The notes: generated by a model from the letters alone, not told the origin. A DNA stretch of 54,857 bases from an uncultured Alphaproteobacteria bacterium (GCA_944391435.1 CALXTP010000081.1:1-54857), one strand, 5' to 3'. Counted from the first letter of the stretch, positions 43,745-53,688 are shown. Made by a program: numbers and translations.

Positions 43745-44233
43745 ACAATCGTGTAAAAAAGAGTAATAGTCATCAAAAAATTTTTCGGTAGAATGTAACA
43801 ATGTCGTGGTATAGTCCTTTAAAATCCCGTTAATGCGGATTTGTGTGTCTATATCACACATTTCTCCTCCTGCACCGGAAAATTTATTTTCACAAAAAGG
43901 AACAGCGTAAATTTTTTCCGCTAATGCCTTAAATTGAAGATAGTTTTCCCAATCTTTATCAAAATTTTTATAAAAATTCTGTAAGAGATGTTTAGTTATA
44001 TTTTCATAACAAATTGTGCTATCCGGTATTTCTTGAGGACAAGATATAAAGTCTTTTTTGATTTTTTGCAGCAGCATATATGAATCAATTAGTTGTGTTA
44101 TATCTTCTTTATGCCCCCAATCTCCGTTGTTATATATTTCATCTACATCTATCCCATAATATAGATTTTTCGCTTGAGATGTCGAGATTTGTATAAAAAG
44201 ACAAAAAGCAAAAACGAATAATTTTTTTTTCAT
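43739..44233 (-). CDS. Small secreted Cys-containing protein, unknown
   Basis: 164 residues. Clear Sec signal (about 1-21, ending SQA) and a mature part with five Cys (SCPQ, ICYEN, FCEN, MCDID, HDCK) that could form disulfides. No family recognised. Codon use is strongly AT-rich compared with the genome around it, like its neighbour and the muramidase C-terminus. GGAG precedes the ATG. It could protect against or work with the muramidase; that is inference from position only. Confidence 0.65.
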   Translation of the reverse strand: MKKKLFVFAFCLFIQISTSQAKNLYYGIDVDEIYNNGDWGHKEDITQLIDSYMLLQKIKKDFISCPQEIPDSTICYENITKHLLQNFYKNFDKDWENYLQFKALAEKIYAVPFCENKFSGAGGEMCDIDTQIRINGILKDYTTTLLHSTEKFFDDYYSFLHDCK

Positions 44234-44247
44234 TTAATAATCTCCAT

Positions 44248-44418
44248 TTATATAAAGACACATTTATAACTCCATTTTTCCGGACAATCTTCTTCACGTT
44301 TATCAAACTTTTCAGAACAATTTGCAAAATTATCCTTTAATTTGTCAAATCTATTATTTGTATCTGCATTAGCCTGAGATATACTTAAAACAATAAGTAA
44401 AGTCAGCGATTTTAACAT
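44248..44418 (-). CDS. Small secreted peptide, unknown
   Basis: 56 residues: signal peptide (about 1-18, ending ANA) and a charged mature peptide with three Cys (NCSE, DCPE, KCVF). GAGG lies 7 nt before the ATG chosen, and the gene sits 14 nt before the next secreted protein gene, so they form an operon. AT-rich. Unrecognised. Confidence 0.55.
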   Translation of the reverse strand: MLKSLTLLIVLSISQANADTNNRFDKLKDNFANCSEKFDKREEDCPEKWSYKCVFI

Positions 44419-44595
44419 ATATAACCTCATAAAAAGCAAATAAAATCACTACATATAATTTATATTTTTTAATATTAAGAAAGCAATAAAATAATTCATA
44501 TTTTGTAACAAAGTCAAAATGTCAGTAAAGTATAATGTATAATTTGGAAAAGTAAAACCGCTTGAATAATTGATAATTTTCATTATTTAACGCAA

Positions 44596-44629
44596 AACAA
44601 AAGAGCCGGATTGAAAAAACCGGCTCTTT
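44596..44629 (-). terminator. Terminator of tRNA-Met
   Basis: Stem AAAGAGCCGG/CCGGCTCTTT directly downstream of the tRNA on its strand, followed by a U-rich run. Confidence 0.75.
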
Positions 44630-44635
44630 CCCTTT

Positions 44636-44712
44636 TGGTAGCGAGGGGGAGATTCGAACTCTCGACACAAGGATTATGATTCCTCTGCTCTAACCAACTG
44701 AGCTACCCCGCC
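44636..44712 (-). tRNA. Elongator tRNA-Met (CAT)
   Basis: 77 nt with encoded CCA. Anticodon loop ATCATAA gives CAT; D-arm AGCTCAGTTGGTTAGAGC and T-arm AGTTCGAAT are canonical. The body matches alphaproteobacterial elongator tRNA-Met; a lysidine-type tRNA-Ile is the less likely alternative. Confidence 0.9.
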
Positions 44713-44728
44713 ATCAGGCACGAAAAGA

Positions 44729-44757
44729 TATTTACAGACATTTTTTTTGAATGTCAA
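44729..44757 (-). promoter_or_regulatory. Promoter of tRNA-Met, TTGACA-17-TAAATA
   Basis: Perfect -35 and good -10 boxes on the minus strand, about 16 nt before the tRNA 5' end. Confidence 0.75.
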
Positions 44758-44792
44758 CCATAAAAATAAAAAAATGTGAAAAAATTTTTGGG

Positions 44793-44820
44793 TTGATTTT
44801 TAACGCTGCCCGTTTATCTT
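44793..44820 (+). promoter_or_regulatory. Possible promoter TTGATT-16-TATCTT
   Basis: Moderate boxes upstream of the anchored flavodoxin gene. Confidence 0.4.
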
Positions 44821-44947
44821 AAAAAGAGAAAGCAAAACGGCAGACCGGCGCCCGAAACGGTCGTCTTCTTTGGCCGCCGGCGGCATTGCCGCAAAACATA
44901 ACAGGCCTGCCGCCGTCTTGCATGAATCGCAACAGAAAGGGGCAAAA

Positions 44948-45565
44948 ATGTTAAAATATGTATTATATGTGCTGATGGCAGCCGTCGTTATCGGCGTCGC
45001 CGCCGGCGGCATCCACTTGTGGAAAGTGGCCGCCCGCAACCAAAAAGAAATGGCGCAATATGCCAAAGCGCCGCAAACGCCGGCCCGTCCGCTCGGCAAG
45101 GTGTTGGTGGTGTATTATTCGCTTTCCGGCAACACCAGGGATATAGCCGCCCGCATTCAAAAACAAACCGGCGCCGCGCTCTATGAAATAAAGCCCGAGC
45201 AAGCGCTGAAACCGGGCATCAGGCTTTATTATGACGTCTGGAAGCAGGTCAGGGAAAAACAATATCCGCAGCCGGGCGGCACATTGCCGGACTTTTCCGA
45301 ATATGACTTGATAATTGTCGGCTCTCCGGTTTGGATGTACACCGTGGCAACGCCGGTGATGGGCTTTTTGCAGCGGGCGGACTTTGCCGGCAGGCCGGTG
45401 GCGGTGTTTACGACCCAGGGCAGCAATCCGGGTACGTTCTTTGCCGATTTCAAAAACAATGCCCGCAATGCCAAAATCGTTTCCGAAATAGAGTTTAACA
45501 ATCTGCCGCCGAAATACGATACGGCGCTGGACAACAAGATTGCCGCCTGGCTGCGCCGGCTGTAA
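44948..45565 (+). CDS. Membrane-anchored flavodoxin
   Basis: 205 residues. One N-terminal hydrophobic helix (about 4-25) without clear cleavage site anchors a flavodoxin domain starting near residue 50: FMN phosphate loop SLSGNTRDIAA, the GSPVWMYTVATP loop and TTQGSNPG. Similar in layout to the exported flavodoxin at 8261. AAAGGGG lies 5 nt before the ATG. Likely a periplasmic-face electron carrier; partner unknown. Confidence 0.82.
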   Translation: MLKYVLYVLMAAVVIGVAAGGIHLWKVAARNQKEMAQYAKAPQTPARPLGKVLVVYYSLSGNTRDIAARIQKQTGAALYEIKPEQALKPGIRLYYDVWKQVREKQYPQPGGTLPDFSEYDLIIVGSPVWMYTVATPVMGFLQRADFAGRPVAVFTTQGSNPGTFFADFKNNARNAKIVSEIEFNNLPPKYDTALDNKIAAWLRRL

Positions 45566-45696
45566 CGGCCGGGCAGGGCGTTTTATTCCCGCTGCAGGGC
45601 ATCTGTGGCGGGATTTTTTTTGCCGCATTTAATCATGCGCTCCGGATGAGCGGAAATTTCCGGCAAAATATCGGCAGCCGCCACCTGGAAAAAACC

Positions 45697-45727
45697 TTGC
45701 AATGTAACTTTTTTAATGATACATTGC
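45697..45727 (+). promoter_or_regulatory. Promoter TTGCAA-17-TACATT with overlapping palindrome
   Basis: Inverted repeat GCAATGTA (45699-45706) and TACATTGC (45720-45727), 13 bp apart, covers both the -35 and -10 boxes, the layout of an autorepressor operator. Confidence 0.65.
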
Positions 45728-45773
45728 CTGCCAACAAACGGTACGTGATTCTAAAGGACGGAAGGAACCAGAA

Positions 45774-46271
45774 ATGATGCACCCAAAAACGGAAATAAAA
45801 TGCCTGAAATGCGGTTCGCCGGATTATGTCAAAAACGGCCGCGTCTTTGGCTGGCAGCGTTATAAATGCAAAGCTTGCGGCTACCAGTTTACCAAACAGG
45901 GCGATCATGGCAAGCCTCTCAATATATGGCTGGCGTGCCACGGGCTGTATGTGTTCGGGATGTCCATGCGCCGGATTGCGCGCATCATCGGCGTTTCGGC
46001 GCAAACCGTCTCCCGCTGGATAAAAAAGTGGCACCAGGTTTATATGTACGAAATCGGCGCCCATGAAACGCTGTATGCCGCCACGCCCGAAACGCTGCCC
46101 GACTGTCTGCATTTATCTGCCGGCGACAGTCTGATGGTGTCAAGCTCGTCTTTGCCGTCGGGGGCGGAAATCCATGTCATCATCAAGCTTCCCGCTGCCG
46201 CGCCCGCTCATCCGGAGGCACATGTTTCCCCGCGGCAAGCCCGGAAAAACGCCTTTTCCGGCAAAAGATAA
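45774..46271 (+). CDS. IS1 InsA-like zinc-ribbon/HTH protein, probable regulator
   Basis: 165 residues. An N-terminal zinc ribbon (CLKCGS...CKACGY, about 10-40) is followed by a helix-turn-helix (MSMRRIARIIGVSAQTVSRWIKKW, about 63-88), the layout of IS1 InsA and related transposase-associated DNA-binding proteins. No InsB catalytic part or terminal inverted repeats are seen, and the last 70 residues are not transposase-like. A palindrome over its own promoter suggests an autoregulated, domesticated regulator. It lies just upstream of an RND efflux operon it may control. Confidence 0.7.
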   Translation: MMHPKTEIKCLKCGSPDYVKNGRVFGWQRYKCKACGYQFTKQGDHGKPLNIWLACHGLYVFGMSMRRIARIIGVSAQTVSRWIKKWHQVYMYEIGAHETLYAATPETLPDCLHLSAGDSLMVSSSSLPSGAEIHVIIKLPAAAPAHPEAHVSPRQARKNAFSGKR

Positions 46272-46348
46272 GCCGCCATTTATCACCCGCCATATCGCCC
46301 GTTGACGGCTTTGCTGTCATTATTAGAGTGACACAAAGTTTTTTTTGC

Positions 46349-46377
46349 TTGCATTTAAAAGTGTTTTTTTCTAAAAA
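46349..46377 (+). promoter_or_regulatory. Possible promoter of RND operon, TTGCAT-17-TAAAAA
   Basis: Moderate boxes with 17-bp spacing about 48 nt before the adaptor gene. Confidence 0.45.
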
Positions 46378-46424
46378 CGCTGCCGGTGTCAATTTTTTTC
46401 ATATCGGAAAGAGGGATTAAGCCC

Positions 46425-47540
46425 ATGAAAGTAAAGAAGATAAAAAATTCAAAACTGATTCGCAACACAGCCTATGCCGTCGCGTTCATGGCGGCTGGCG
46501 CCTGGCTTCATGCCCGCCTGCTGCCGGATATGTCCGCATTTGGCGGCCCTCAGGAACCGCCCTTTGTCGTAACCGGGCGTTTGGAGCGGGGCGACGTTAC
46601 CGAAAAGAAAAAATACATCGCCCAGGTAGAAGCGATAAACAGCGTGGATATCATGCCGCAGGTTTCCGGCTATCTTGAGCAGATTCTGTTTGAAAACGGT
46701 GCCGAAGTCAAAGAAGGGCAAAAAATCTTTGTCATAGAGCAGACGCAATACAAAGCCGATGTAAAAAAGGCCGAAGCCGCCGTCAAAAGGCTGTCGCGCC
46801 AGTATAAGCGCGTATCGTCCCTAAACCGGCAAAAGTTCGCCTCTGACAAAGAGATAGACCAGGCGGAGAGCGATTTGCGCCAGGCGGAGGCAGAGTTGGA
46901 AATTGCCCGCCTCAATCTGGAGCATACCGAAATCAAATCGCCGATAAACGGCCGCATTGGCAAGGCGCTTGTTACCAAAGGCAACCTCGTCGGCCCGTCC
47001 ACCGGCCGGCTGGCGCGCATTGTGCAGACCAGCCCGATTCGTATCGCCTTTTCCGTCAGCGACAAGGAACGGTCCGTGTTTATGGAAAAAGTAGCCGCCG
47101 CCGAAAAGATTTATATAGACATAAAGCTGCCGAACGGCACGGTGGAAACGGCCGAGCCCAAGGACCTGTTTTTTGACAACGAGGTCAACCCAGATACCGC
47201 GACCATTCCGGTTTATGTAGATTCGGAAAATGAAGGCAACCAGCTCGTCCCCGGCAACTATGTAGACATCTATGTACGTTTCGCCGATAAGGAGCAGGCG
47301 CTTCTGGTGCCGCAGATGGCGTTGATGGCCGATGTCAACGGCAGCTATGTCATGACGGTCAACAAAGACAATAAGGTAGAACAAAAATACATCACGCTGG
47401 GCGATGTGATAGAAGACAAGCAGGTTGTGCTTTCGGGGCTGAAAGGCGACGAACGCGTCATTGTCCAAGGGCTGCAAAAAGTATCGCCCGGCATGGCTGT
47501 CAATACGGTAGATCTGGAACAAAAAGGAGGGCTTGACTGA
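46425..47540 (+). CDS. RND efflux periplasmic adaptor (AcrA/MexA family)
   Basis: 371 residues. An uncleaved N-terminal anchor helix (about 13-32) precedes the complete adaptor order: lipoyl half-motifs, helical hairpin (about 105-160), beta-barrel and membrane-proximal domain, with [20 protein letters not shown] and the [13 protein letters not shown] block. It bridges the inner-membrane pump to a TolC channel, not encoded in this operon. GAGGG is 10 nt before the ATG. The stop overlaps the pump start (TGATG). Confidence 0.92.
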   Translation: MKVKKIKNSKLIRNTAYAVAFMAAGAWLHARLLPDMSAFGGPQEPPFVVTGRLERGDVTEKKKYIAQVEAINSVDIMPQVSGYLEQILFENGAEVKEGQKIFVIEQTQYKADVKKAEAAVKRLSRQYKRVSSLNRQKFASDKEIDQAESDLRQAEAELEIARLNLEHTEIKSPINGRIGKALVTKGNLVGPSTGRLARIVQTSPIRIAFSVSDKERSVFMEKVAAAEKIYIDIKLPNGTVETAEPKDLFFDNEVNPDTATIPVYVDSENEGNQLVPGNYVDIYVRFADKEQALLVPQMALMADVNGSYVMTVNKDNKVEQKYITLGDVIEDKQVVLSGLKGDERVIVQGLQKVSPGMAVNTVDLEQKGGLD

Positions 47541-50500
47541 TGTTTTCCGCTCGTTTTATTGAACGGCCGCGTCTGTCGTTTGTTATTTCCATCGTTATCG
47601 TGCTGGTCGGAACGATTGCCCTGTTCCAGCTGCCGATAGCCCTGTATCCGGAAGTAACGCCGCCGCAGATTTCCGTATCCGCGACTTACCCCGGCGCCTC
47701 GGCGGAAGTTATCGCCAAAACCGTCGGCATCCCGTTGGAAGACGAAATCAACGGCGTTGAGGATATGCTTTACATGAATTCGTCCTCCGAAGATTCGTCC
47801 TACACGCTGAACGTGACGTTCAAAACCGGCGTTGACCCGGATATGGCGCAGGTCAAGGTGCAAAACCGCATCCAGCAGGCCACCTCCAAGCTGCCGGAGG
47901 AAGTAACCCGCCAGGGCATCAGCGTTACCCGCGAGTCTTCAAACATTCTGGGCTACATCATTTTTGCCTCGCCGAAAGGCACCTTTGGCGAGCAGGAAAT
48001 TGCCGACTACATATATAACAACGTGGAGCGCGTCCTGGCCAAAATCACCGGCGTCGGTTCCGTTGATATATACAGTTCGCGCCTGAGCATGCGTGTCTGG
48101 CTCAATGCCGACAAGATGGCGGCGCTGAAATTGACCGTCAGCGATGTTTCCCAGGCGATTTCAAGCCAGAACTACCAGCCGTCGCTGGGCAAAGTCGGTG
48201 CCTCGCCGACCGAATCATCCAACCCGATGATTTACGCGTTGCAAACCACCGGGCGTTTATCCACGGCCGAAGAGTTCGGCGCGATTATCGTCCGCACCGC
48301 GGAGCAGGGCGGGCTGGTGCACCTGCGCGATATTGCCCGGGTAGAAGTCGGGCTGGAAGAATACGCCTTTGCCGGGCTTTATAACGGTAAGCCGGCAGTG
48401 CCGATGGCCTTGAGCCTGTCATCGGGTTCCAACGCGATAGAAACCATGGAATTGGTAAAACAAAAGCTGGCCGAGCTGTCCGCCGATTTTCCGGAGGATA
48501 TGGAATACATTATCAGCTATGATTCCACCGATTACATTGACGCTTCGGTTGAAGAAGTGGTATTGACTTTGATTCTGACCCTGCTGCTGGTAATAGGCGT
48601 CTGCTACTTTTTCCTGCAAAACCGCTATTCAACCCTTATTCCGGCGCTGACCATTCCTGTATCCGTACTGGGCACTTTTGCCGTTATGCTGGCGCTGGGG
48701 TACAGCATCAACATGTTTACGCTGTTTGCCCTGTTGCTGGCCATCGGCCTGGTGGTGGATGACGCCATCGTGGTGGTGGAACGCGTGATGTTTCTGCTGC
48801 AACATACAAATATGACTGCACGCGAAGCAACGTTCAAGGCCATGGGCGAAATTTCCGGTGCCTTGTTCGCTACCTCGCTGGTATTGCTGGCGATTTTCGT
48901 GCCGGTCGGCTTTTTGGACGGCATCACCGGGCAGATTTACCGGCAGTTTTCGGTTACGATATGTACTGCGATTCTGTTCTCGCTCCTAAACGCTTTAACG
49001 CTGTCTCCGGCTTTGTGCTCGCTGTTGCTGAAGCGCCCGAAACCGGCAACGGAAGGCTTTTGGGGCAGGGTAAACGGCATAATCGCCCGCATCATCAATG
49101 CGTATGCCCTGGCTGTGTCCGTCATTGCCAAAAAAATCCCGGTCATCATCACGCTGTTTTCATTGCTGTTGCTGTTGGCCTGGGGGCTGTTTTCAACCGC
49201 GCAGACCTCGTTTATCCCCGATGAAGACCAGGGCGTGATGGTTATGACTGTCCAGTTGCCCGAAGGGGCGACCAAGCGCCGCACGCTGGCGTTTATGCAA
49301 AAGGTCGGCGAAGTGCTGAAAACCGAGCCTTCCATCGTCGGCGTCTCCGACGTTATCGGCTACAGCCTGATGGGCGGGCGCGGCGAAAACACGGCAATGA
49401 GCTTTATCACGCTAAAGCCGTGGGGCGAGCGCAAAGCAGCGTCCGAATATTCAACCACGATAATGAACCGCCTGCGCGGCAAGCTGTCAGCTTTCCCCGA
49501 AGCCGAAATCCAGATGTTTGAAATGCCGGCCATTCCGGGGCTGGGCAACGCCGGCGGGTTGGATATCCGCCTGCAATCACGCATCAACACCGATTATCAG
49601 CAGCTTGATGCCGCCCTGCAGGGCTTTCTTAACAACTTGAACCGCCTGCCGGAAATTGACTATGCCTATTCAACTTTCAGCGCCCGCACGCCGAATATCT
49701 TTTTGGATATAGACCGCACCAAGGCCGAAAGTATGAAAGTCCCGGTGTCCAACATTTTCTCCGCCATGGAGAGTTATCTGGGTTCGGCCTACATCAACGA
49801 CATCAACCTCGGCACGCAGGTAAACAAGGTAACCGTCCAGTCCGACTGGATGTACCGCGACAACATTGATAATATCAACGACCTCTATGTTCCCAACCAG
49901 GAAGGGAACATGGTGCCGATGCGCGGGCTTGTGGAGTTGAAAAAGATTCTGGCGCCGCGCGTGGTAGAGCGCTATAACCAATATCCGTCGGCCACCGTCA
50001 ACGCCGTACAGAAAAGCGGCGTTTCCACCGGCAGTGCCATGGCCGCGGTAGAAAATCTGGTCAAACAGCTGCCCAAAGGCTACAACATAGAATGGTCCAC
50101 CATGAGCTTTCAGGAAAAGATGTCGCACGGCCAAATCGGCTATCTGATTGCGCTGGCAATTATCTTCGCTTACCTGTTCCTGGTGGCGCAGTATGAAAGC
50201 TTTGTCGTCCCGCTGCCGGTATTGCTGTCGCTGGTCGTGGCGTTAAACGGCGCCATGCTGGGGCTGTTGTTCAGCGGCATGCCGTTAAGCATTTACGCCC
50301 AGCTGGGTTTGATTTTGCTGATAGGGCTCGGTGCCAAAAACGCAATTTTGATTGTGGAATTTGCCAAAGAGGAACGCGAACGCGGCGCCACCATTGCCAA
50401 TGCCGCGGTCAAAGGCTTAAGAGAGCGGTTTCGCGCCGTGATGATGACGGCTTTCGCCTTTATCCTTGGCGTCTGGCCGATGGTTGCCGCCTCGGGTGCC

Positions 50501-50653
50501 GCCGCCGCCAGCCGCCGTGCCATCGGCGTTCCGGTTTTCTGGGGCATGATAGCGACCACAGTCGTCGGCATGCTGATGATACCGCTGCTGTATGTTCTCG
50601 TGCAGGCGATATATGAAAAAATCGCCGGCGCAAAATCTGCCGCGGCGGATTAA
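47540..50653 (+). CDS. RND multidrug efflux pump (AcrB/HAE1 family)
   Basis: 1037 residues, HAE1-RND family. [24 protein letters not shown] near the start, [13 protein letters not shown] with the proton-relay acids in helix 4, and [16 protein letters not shown] near helix 10-11 are hallmark blocks. It exports drugs, bile salts or similar amphiphiles by proton antiport. Translationally coupled to the adaptor; a terminator follows. Substrates cannot be read from sequence. Confidence 0.95.
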   Translation: MFSARFIERPRLSFVISIVIVLVGTIALFQLPIALYPEVTPPQISVSATYPGASAEVIAKTVGIPLEDEINGVEDMLYMNSSSEDSSYTLNVTFKTGVDPDMAQVKVQNRIQQATSKLPEEVTRQGISVTRESSNILGYIIFASPKGTFGEQEIADYIYNNVERVLAKITGVGSVDIYSSRLSMRVWLNADKMAALKLTVSDVSQAISSQNYQPSLGKVGASPTESSNPMIYALQTTGRLSTAEEFGAIIVRTAEQGGLVHLRDIARVEVGLEEYAFAGLYNGKPAVPMALSLSSGSNAIETMELVKQKLAELSADFPEDMEYIISYDSTDYIDASVEEVVLTLILTLLLVIGVCYFFLQNRYSTLIPALTIPVSVLGTFAVMLALGYSINMFTLFALLLAIGLVVDDAIVVVERVMFLLQHTNMTAREATFKAMGEISGALFATSLVLLAIFVPVGFLDGITGQIYRQFSVTICTAILFSLLNALTLSPALCSLLLKRPKPATEGFWGRVNGIIARIINAYALAVSVIAKKIPVIITLFSLLLLLAWGLFSTAQTSFIPDEDQGVMVMTVQLPEGATKRRTLAFMQKVGEVLKTEPSIVGVSDVIGYSLMGGRGENTAMSFITLKPWGERKAASEYSTTIMNRLRGKLSAFPEAEIQMFEMPAIPGLGNAGGLDIRLQSRINTDYQQLDAALQGFLNNLNRLPEIDYAYSTFSARTPNIFLDIDRTKAESMKVPVSNIFSAMESYLGSAYINDINLGTQVNKVTVQSDWMYRDNIDNINDLYVPNQEGNMVPMRGLVELKKILAPRVVERYNQYPSATVNAVQKSGVSTGSAMAAVENLVKQLPKGYNIEWSTMSFQEKMSHGQIGYLIALAIIFAYLFLVAQYESFVVPLPVLLSLVVALNGAMLGLLFSGMPLSIYAQLGLILLIGLGAKNAILIVEFAKEERERGATIANAAVKGLRERFRAVMMTAFAFILGVWPMVAASGAAAASRRAIGVPVFWGMIATTVVGMLMIPLLYVLVQAIYEKIAGAKSAAAD

Positions 50654-50679
50654 ACGCCCTTAAGAAAAAAAGAGGAAAG

Positions 50680-50703
50680 AGGCGGCCAAACCGCCTTTTT
50701 TCT
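50680..50703 (+). terminator. Terminator of RND operon
   Basis: Stem AGGCGG/CCGCCT with CCAAA loop and T run. Confidence 0.8.
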
Positions 50704-50714
50704 TTAGAAAAAGC

Positions 50715-50742
50715 TTGACTATCCGCCACTGTTGTTTAAACT
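50715..50742 (+). promoter_or_regulatory. Promoter TTGACT-16-TAAACT
   Basis: Good -35 and moderate -10, upstream of the next orphan gene. Confidence 0.55.
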
Positions 50743-50752
50743 GCCGCATGTA

Positions 50753-50768
50753 ATGTTTAATTTTAAGA
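50753..50768 (+). promoter_or_regulatory. Shared AT-rich leader element, copy 4
   Basis: ATGTTTAATTTTAAGA, 7 nt before the start codon. Confidence 0.45.
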
Positions 50769-50775
50769 TATAATT

Positions 50776-51150
50776 ATGAAAAACAGTTTTTTTGCAACTG
50801 TCAAACACGGCATTTTGCTTCGTGTTTCTGCATCGTATCGCCGCCGGGAGGAATTAAAGCGCGGCGAGAGTATATGGAATGAGCTTAACGGCATTTTACC
50901 CGCAGCGGTCGGCGCCACGGAAAACGACATTCCCCGCCTGCAGGAATTCTGCCGGATTATTTCGTCTTATCCGCCCGAAAAGTGGCTGTTGTTGCGTAAA
51001 TGGCTGCTGCAGGAATACGACGATACGGAGCGCTTGTGCCCGGAAATGCTGAGCGGGCGGGAAGAAGAATATTTTGCCCGCCGCCGCCAGATTTTAGGCG
51101 AACATCTGGAAGCTATGGTCAACGGCGCCCCGCGCCGGCAGAGATCTTAG
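50776..51150 (+). CDS. Small protein of unknown function
   Basis: 124 residues, highly charged and helical, no signal peptide. Rich in Arg, Glu and Leu (for example the EKWLLLRKWLLQEYDD stretch), with a basic C-terminus. No family recognised. It has a promoter, the AT-rich leader element and a downstream terminator, but no Shine-Dalgarno. Confidence 0.6.
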   Translation: MKNSFFATVKHGILLRVSASYRRREELKRGESIWNELNGILPAAVGATENDIPRLQEFCRIISSYPPEKWLLLRKWLLQEYDDTERLCPEMLSGREEEYFARRRQILGEHLEAMVNGAPRRQRS

Positions 51151-51209
51151 CGGAAATCTTAAAAGCGGGATGCTTTCCGTTCATGGCATTGCAGCAAAAG
51201 GCAATCAAA

Positions 51210-51238
51210 AACAGCTCCTTTTTTGGGGCTGTTTTTTT
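51210..51238 (+). terminator. Intrinsic terminator
   Basis: Stem ACAGCTCC/GGGGCTGT (one G-U) followed by seven T. Confidence 0.75.
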
Positions 51239-51410
51239 TATGTAACAAACGCCGTTTTTCGGGCAGGGGGCATTCAAAGCCGTTTTTTTGCGTGTGCCGA
51301 AAAAATCGGGGCTTATATCATTGCCGCTCCGCCGCGCCCGTTCCTGTGCATAAATTCTCTTATCATACCGTTTTAGCAAAAATTTTAATGGAAATTTAAA
51401 TCTAAGCCGT

Positions 51411-51430
51411 TACATTGCCCAAAGGCAATA
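51411..51430. promoter_or_regulatory. Palindrome upstream of the MATE gene
   Basis: TACATTGCC-caaa-GGCAATA; its left half matches the TACATTGCC of the operator at 45720. The remainder of the 306-nt gap from 51151 holds a terminator and no convincing gene. Confidence 0.35.
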
Positions 51431-51456
51431 TCATAAAAAGATAAGAAGAGGATAAA

Positions 51457-52851
51457 ATGATAAAGGATTTAACTAAAGGCAATTCCTTAAAGCTTGTTTT
51501 GCTTTTTTCCATACCTGTTTTAATCGGCAACGTATTCCAGCAGCTCTACCAGCTGGCGGATATTTTTATCGTCGGGCGCCTGTTGGGCGAAAACGCGCTG
51601 GCGGCAGTCGGAGCCTCTGCGCCGATATATTTTACGTTTTTGATAATTGCGTTTAGTTTCACCGGCGGGCTGACGGCGGTAACCGCGCAGCGTTTCGGCG
51701 CCGGCGATTATGAGGGCGTACGCCGTTCGGTAACCCACTCCATCCGTGCCGGCCTGACGTTAAGCGTGGTCTTGACTCTGCTCCTGGTCGTAACCTTAAA
51801 AAGGCTGATGGACATCTTGCACGTTCCTGCGGCCATCTATGAGGATTCGTATAATTTCATTATGATTTTGGGGCTGGCGATGGTGCTGATTGTTGCCTTT
51901 AACCTGCTTTCGGGCTTTATCCGCGCTCTGGGCGACAGCAAAACCCCGTTATATTTCCTGATATTCTCTTCCGTCCTCAACATCATTTTTAATCTGGTGT
52001 TAATCAAATATGCCGGCCTGGGCGTCATCGGTTCGGCCGTCGGCACCGTCATAGCCATCACGATTTCCGTAGTCTGCTGCATTATTTATATCAAGCGCAA
52101 CTATCCGCTTTTGCGCTTAAAAAAGGAAGATTGGGCCTATAATCCGGCTTTTATGCGTGAACATCTGAACATAGCCGTCCCGATGTCCGTCCAGTTTTCC
52201 ATTTTGGCTTTAAGCATAATGGTCATGCAGGCAGTCTGCAATTCGTTCGGCGAAAAGATTATCGTCGGTTTCACGATAGCGCTGCGCATTGAGCAGCTGG
52301 CCACCCAGCCCCTTATGGCCATCGGCCTGGCCATGGCGACGTTCGTTGCCCAAAACTACGGTGCCGGCAAATTGTCGCGCATCCGTGACGCGGTCAAAAA
52401 GACCTGCCTGACCTCATTTGTGCTGAGCCTGCTGATGAGTGCCGTTATGTTTTTCTTCGGCTCGCATATCATCGGCAGCTTTTTGGACCACCCGGATCCG
52501 TTTATCGTAGAAATCGGCATATCATATTTAAGCATCAGCATCATGTTTTACTTCTTCCTCGGCATGATTTTCATTTTCAAAAACACGTTGCAAAGCATGG
52601 GCAAGCCGCTTTATCCGGTATTATCCGGCGTCATAGAGTTGTGCATCAGGTTTTTTGCCGCGGTCTGGCTGGCATCAAAAATCGGCTATCAGGGCATATA
52701 CTATGCCTCGCCGCTGGCCTGGCTGGGCGGGGCGCTGGTCGTGATTTTCGGCTACTACCACAATGTCTATATGGTACGCGAAAGCGATTTGAAAAAAGAA
52801 TACCGTGCCCTGCATAAAAAGATAAGGGCCGCCGGTGCCGCCGCGGAATAG
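51457..52851 (+). CDS. MATE-family efflux transporter
   Basis: 464 residues with 12 predicted membrane helices in two homologous halves, including IPVLIGNVFQQLYQLADIFIVGRLLG near the start and the LGDSKTPLYF loop between helices 4 and 5. It is a cation-coupled exporter of the MATE/DinF group, probably for drugs or metabolites. GAGG precedes the ATG by 6 nt. Monocistronic, ended by a bidirectional terminator. Confidence 0.93.
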   Translation: MIKDLTKGNSLKLVLLFSIPVLIGNVFQQLYQLADIFIVGRLLGENALAAVGASAPIYFTFLIIAFSFTGGLTAVTAQRFGAGDYEGVRRSVTHSIRAGLTLSVVLTLLLVVTLKRLMDILHVPAAIYEDSYNFIMILGLAMVLIVAFNLLSGFIRALGDSKTPLYFLIFSSVLNIIFNLVLIKYAGLGVIGSAVGTVIAITISVVCCIIYIKRNYPLLRLKKEDWAYNPAFMREHLNIAVPMSVQFSILALSIMVMQAVCNSFGEKIIVGFTIALRIEQLATQPLMAIGLAMATFVAQNYGAGKLSRIRDAVKKTCLTSFVLSLLMSAVMFFFGSHIIGSFLDHPDPFIVEIGISYLSISIMFYFFLGMIFIFKNTLQSMGKPLYPVLSGVIELCIRFFAAVWLASKIGYQGIYYASPLAWLGGALVVIFGYYHNVYMVRESDLKKEYRALHKKIRAAGAAAE

Positions 52852-52884
52852 GGCGGGGCGCCCCAAACGGGCACAGCACAAAAA

Positions 52885-52920
52885 AAAGACGAAACCCCAA
52901 GGCTTCGTCTTTATTTTTTT
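52885..52920. terminator. Bidirectional terminator
   Basis: Stem AAAGACGAA/TTCGTCTTT with a 10-nt loop, A run before and T run after, between convergent genes. Confidence 0.8.
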
Positions 52921-52928
52921 TACCGCCG

Positions 52929-53636
52929 TCAAAAATCCAGCAGGCCTTCTTGGCGCAGCCGGTGGATGCTCTGCGTGGATACCCGCATCCGGTTGGCCGT
53001 CAAAAGCAAAAGCTCGTGCTTGTCCTCGGCATCAATATCCTGACGCAGCGCCAGCCCCTTGAGCATGGAATAAGACACGCACATATTGCTGGACAAACAG
53101 CCGACTTTAACCACATAGTCGTGGATAACATTAGCCGAAGCTTTGTTAAACAGATACAGCCCCGAAACCGGCATAAGCAGCAGTTTGTTTTGGCAAATCC
53201 AGCCAAACAGATAATCGGCAACTTCCGGCGTGGCATATTCGTAAAGAATATGGCTGATAGGCACCCGCTTGCGCCCCAGGCCGGATAAAATAACGGTTTG
53301 TTCGCGTAAAAACTTGACAACTTCAAGCCGCGTTGCCGCATATTTTACGATTTCCCGTTCGTCGCTTTTGCTGGGGGTGAGGATCATCCGCGTGCTTCCC
53401 GGCGCATAAAAGTCAATAATCTGTTCGTCAGCCCGGGCATCTCCTGTTTTGATAAGCGGCAACAGGGCATTAAAAAAGCCTTGCGCGCACAAAGCATACA
53501 GGATGTCGGGATTTCTGAGTTCGGCAATTCGCGGCTTGTTCTGTTGCACAAAAGCAATTTTCTGGCCGCGTCTCATCTGATTAAAGCGGGCATTAAACTC
53601 TTCAATGCCGGCTTTCATTAAATCAATAATTTCCAT
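52929..53636 (-). CDS. Helical protein of unknown function
   Basis: 235 residues, no signal peptide, mostly helical with paired-helix periodicity that resembles degenerate ankyrin-type repeats (for example PDILYALCAQGFFNALLPLIKTG). Not confidently assigned. Strong promoter, very short AT-rich leader with no Shine-Dalgarno. Confidence 0.6.
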   Translation of the reverse strand: MEIIDLMKAGIEEFNARFNQMRRGQKIAFVQQNKPRIAELRNPDILYALCAQGFFNALLPLIKTGDARADEQIIDFYAPGSTRMILTPSKSDEREIVKYAATRLEVVKFLREQTVILSGLGRKRVPISHILYEYATPEVADYLFGWICQNKLLLMPVSGLYLFNKASANVIHDYVVKVGCLSSNMCVSYSMLKGLALRQDIDAEDKHELLLLTANRMRVSTQSIHRLRQEGLLDF

Positions 53637-53659
53637 ATATTTAAATTTTGTACGCCAAA

Positions 53660-53688
53660 AGCATACGCTTTTCCCCGCCGCCTGTCAA
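53660..53688 (-). promoter_or_regulatory. Promoter TTGACA-17-TATGCT
   Basis: Perfect -35 box on the minus strand and good -10; leader only about 17 nt. Confidence 0.7.

Noticed and set aside
45774..46271. Complete IS1-family insertion sequence
   Set aside because: No second transposase frame, no terminal inverted repeats and no target duplication could be found around it.
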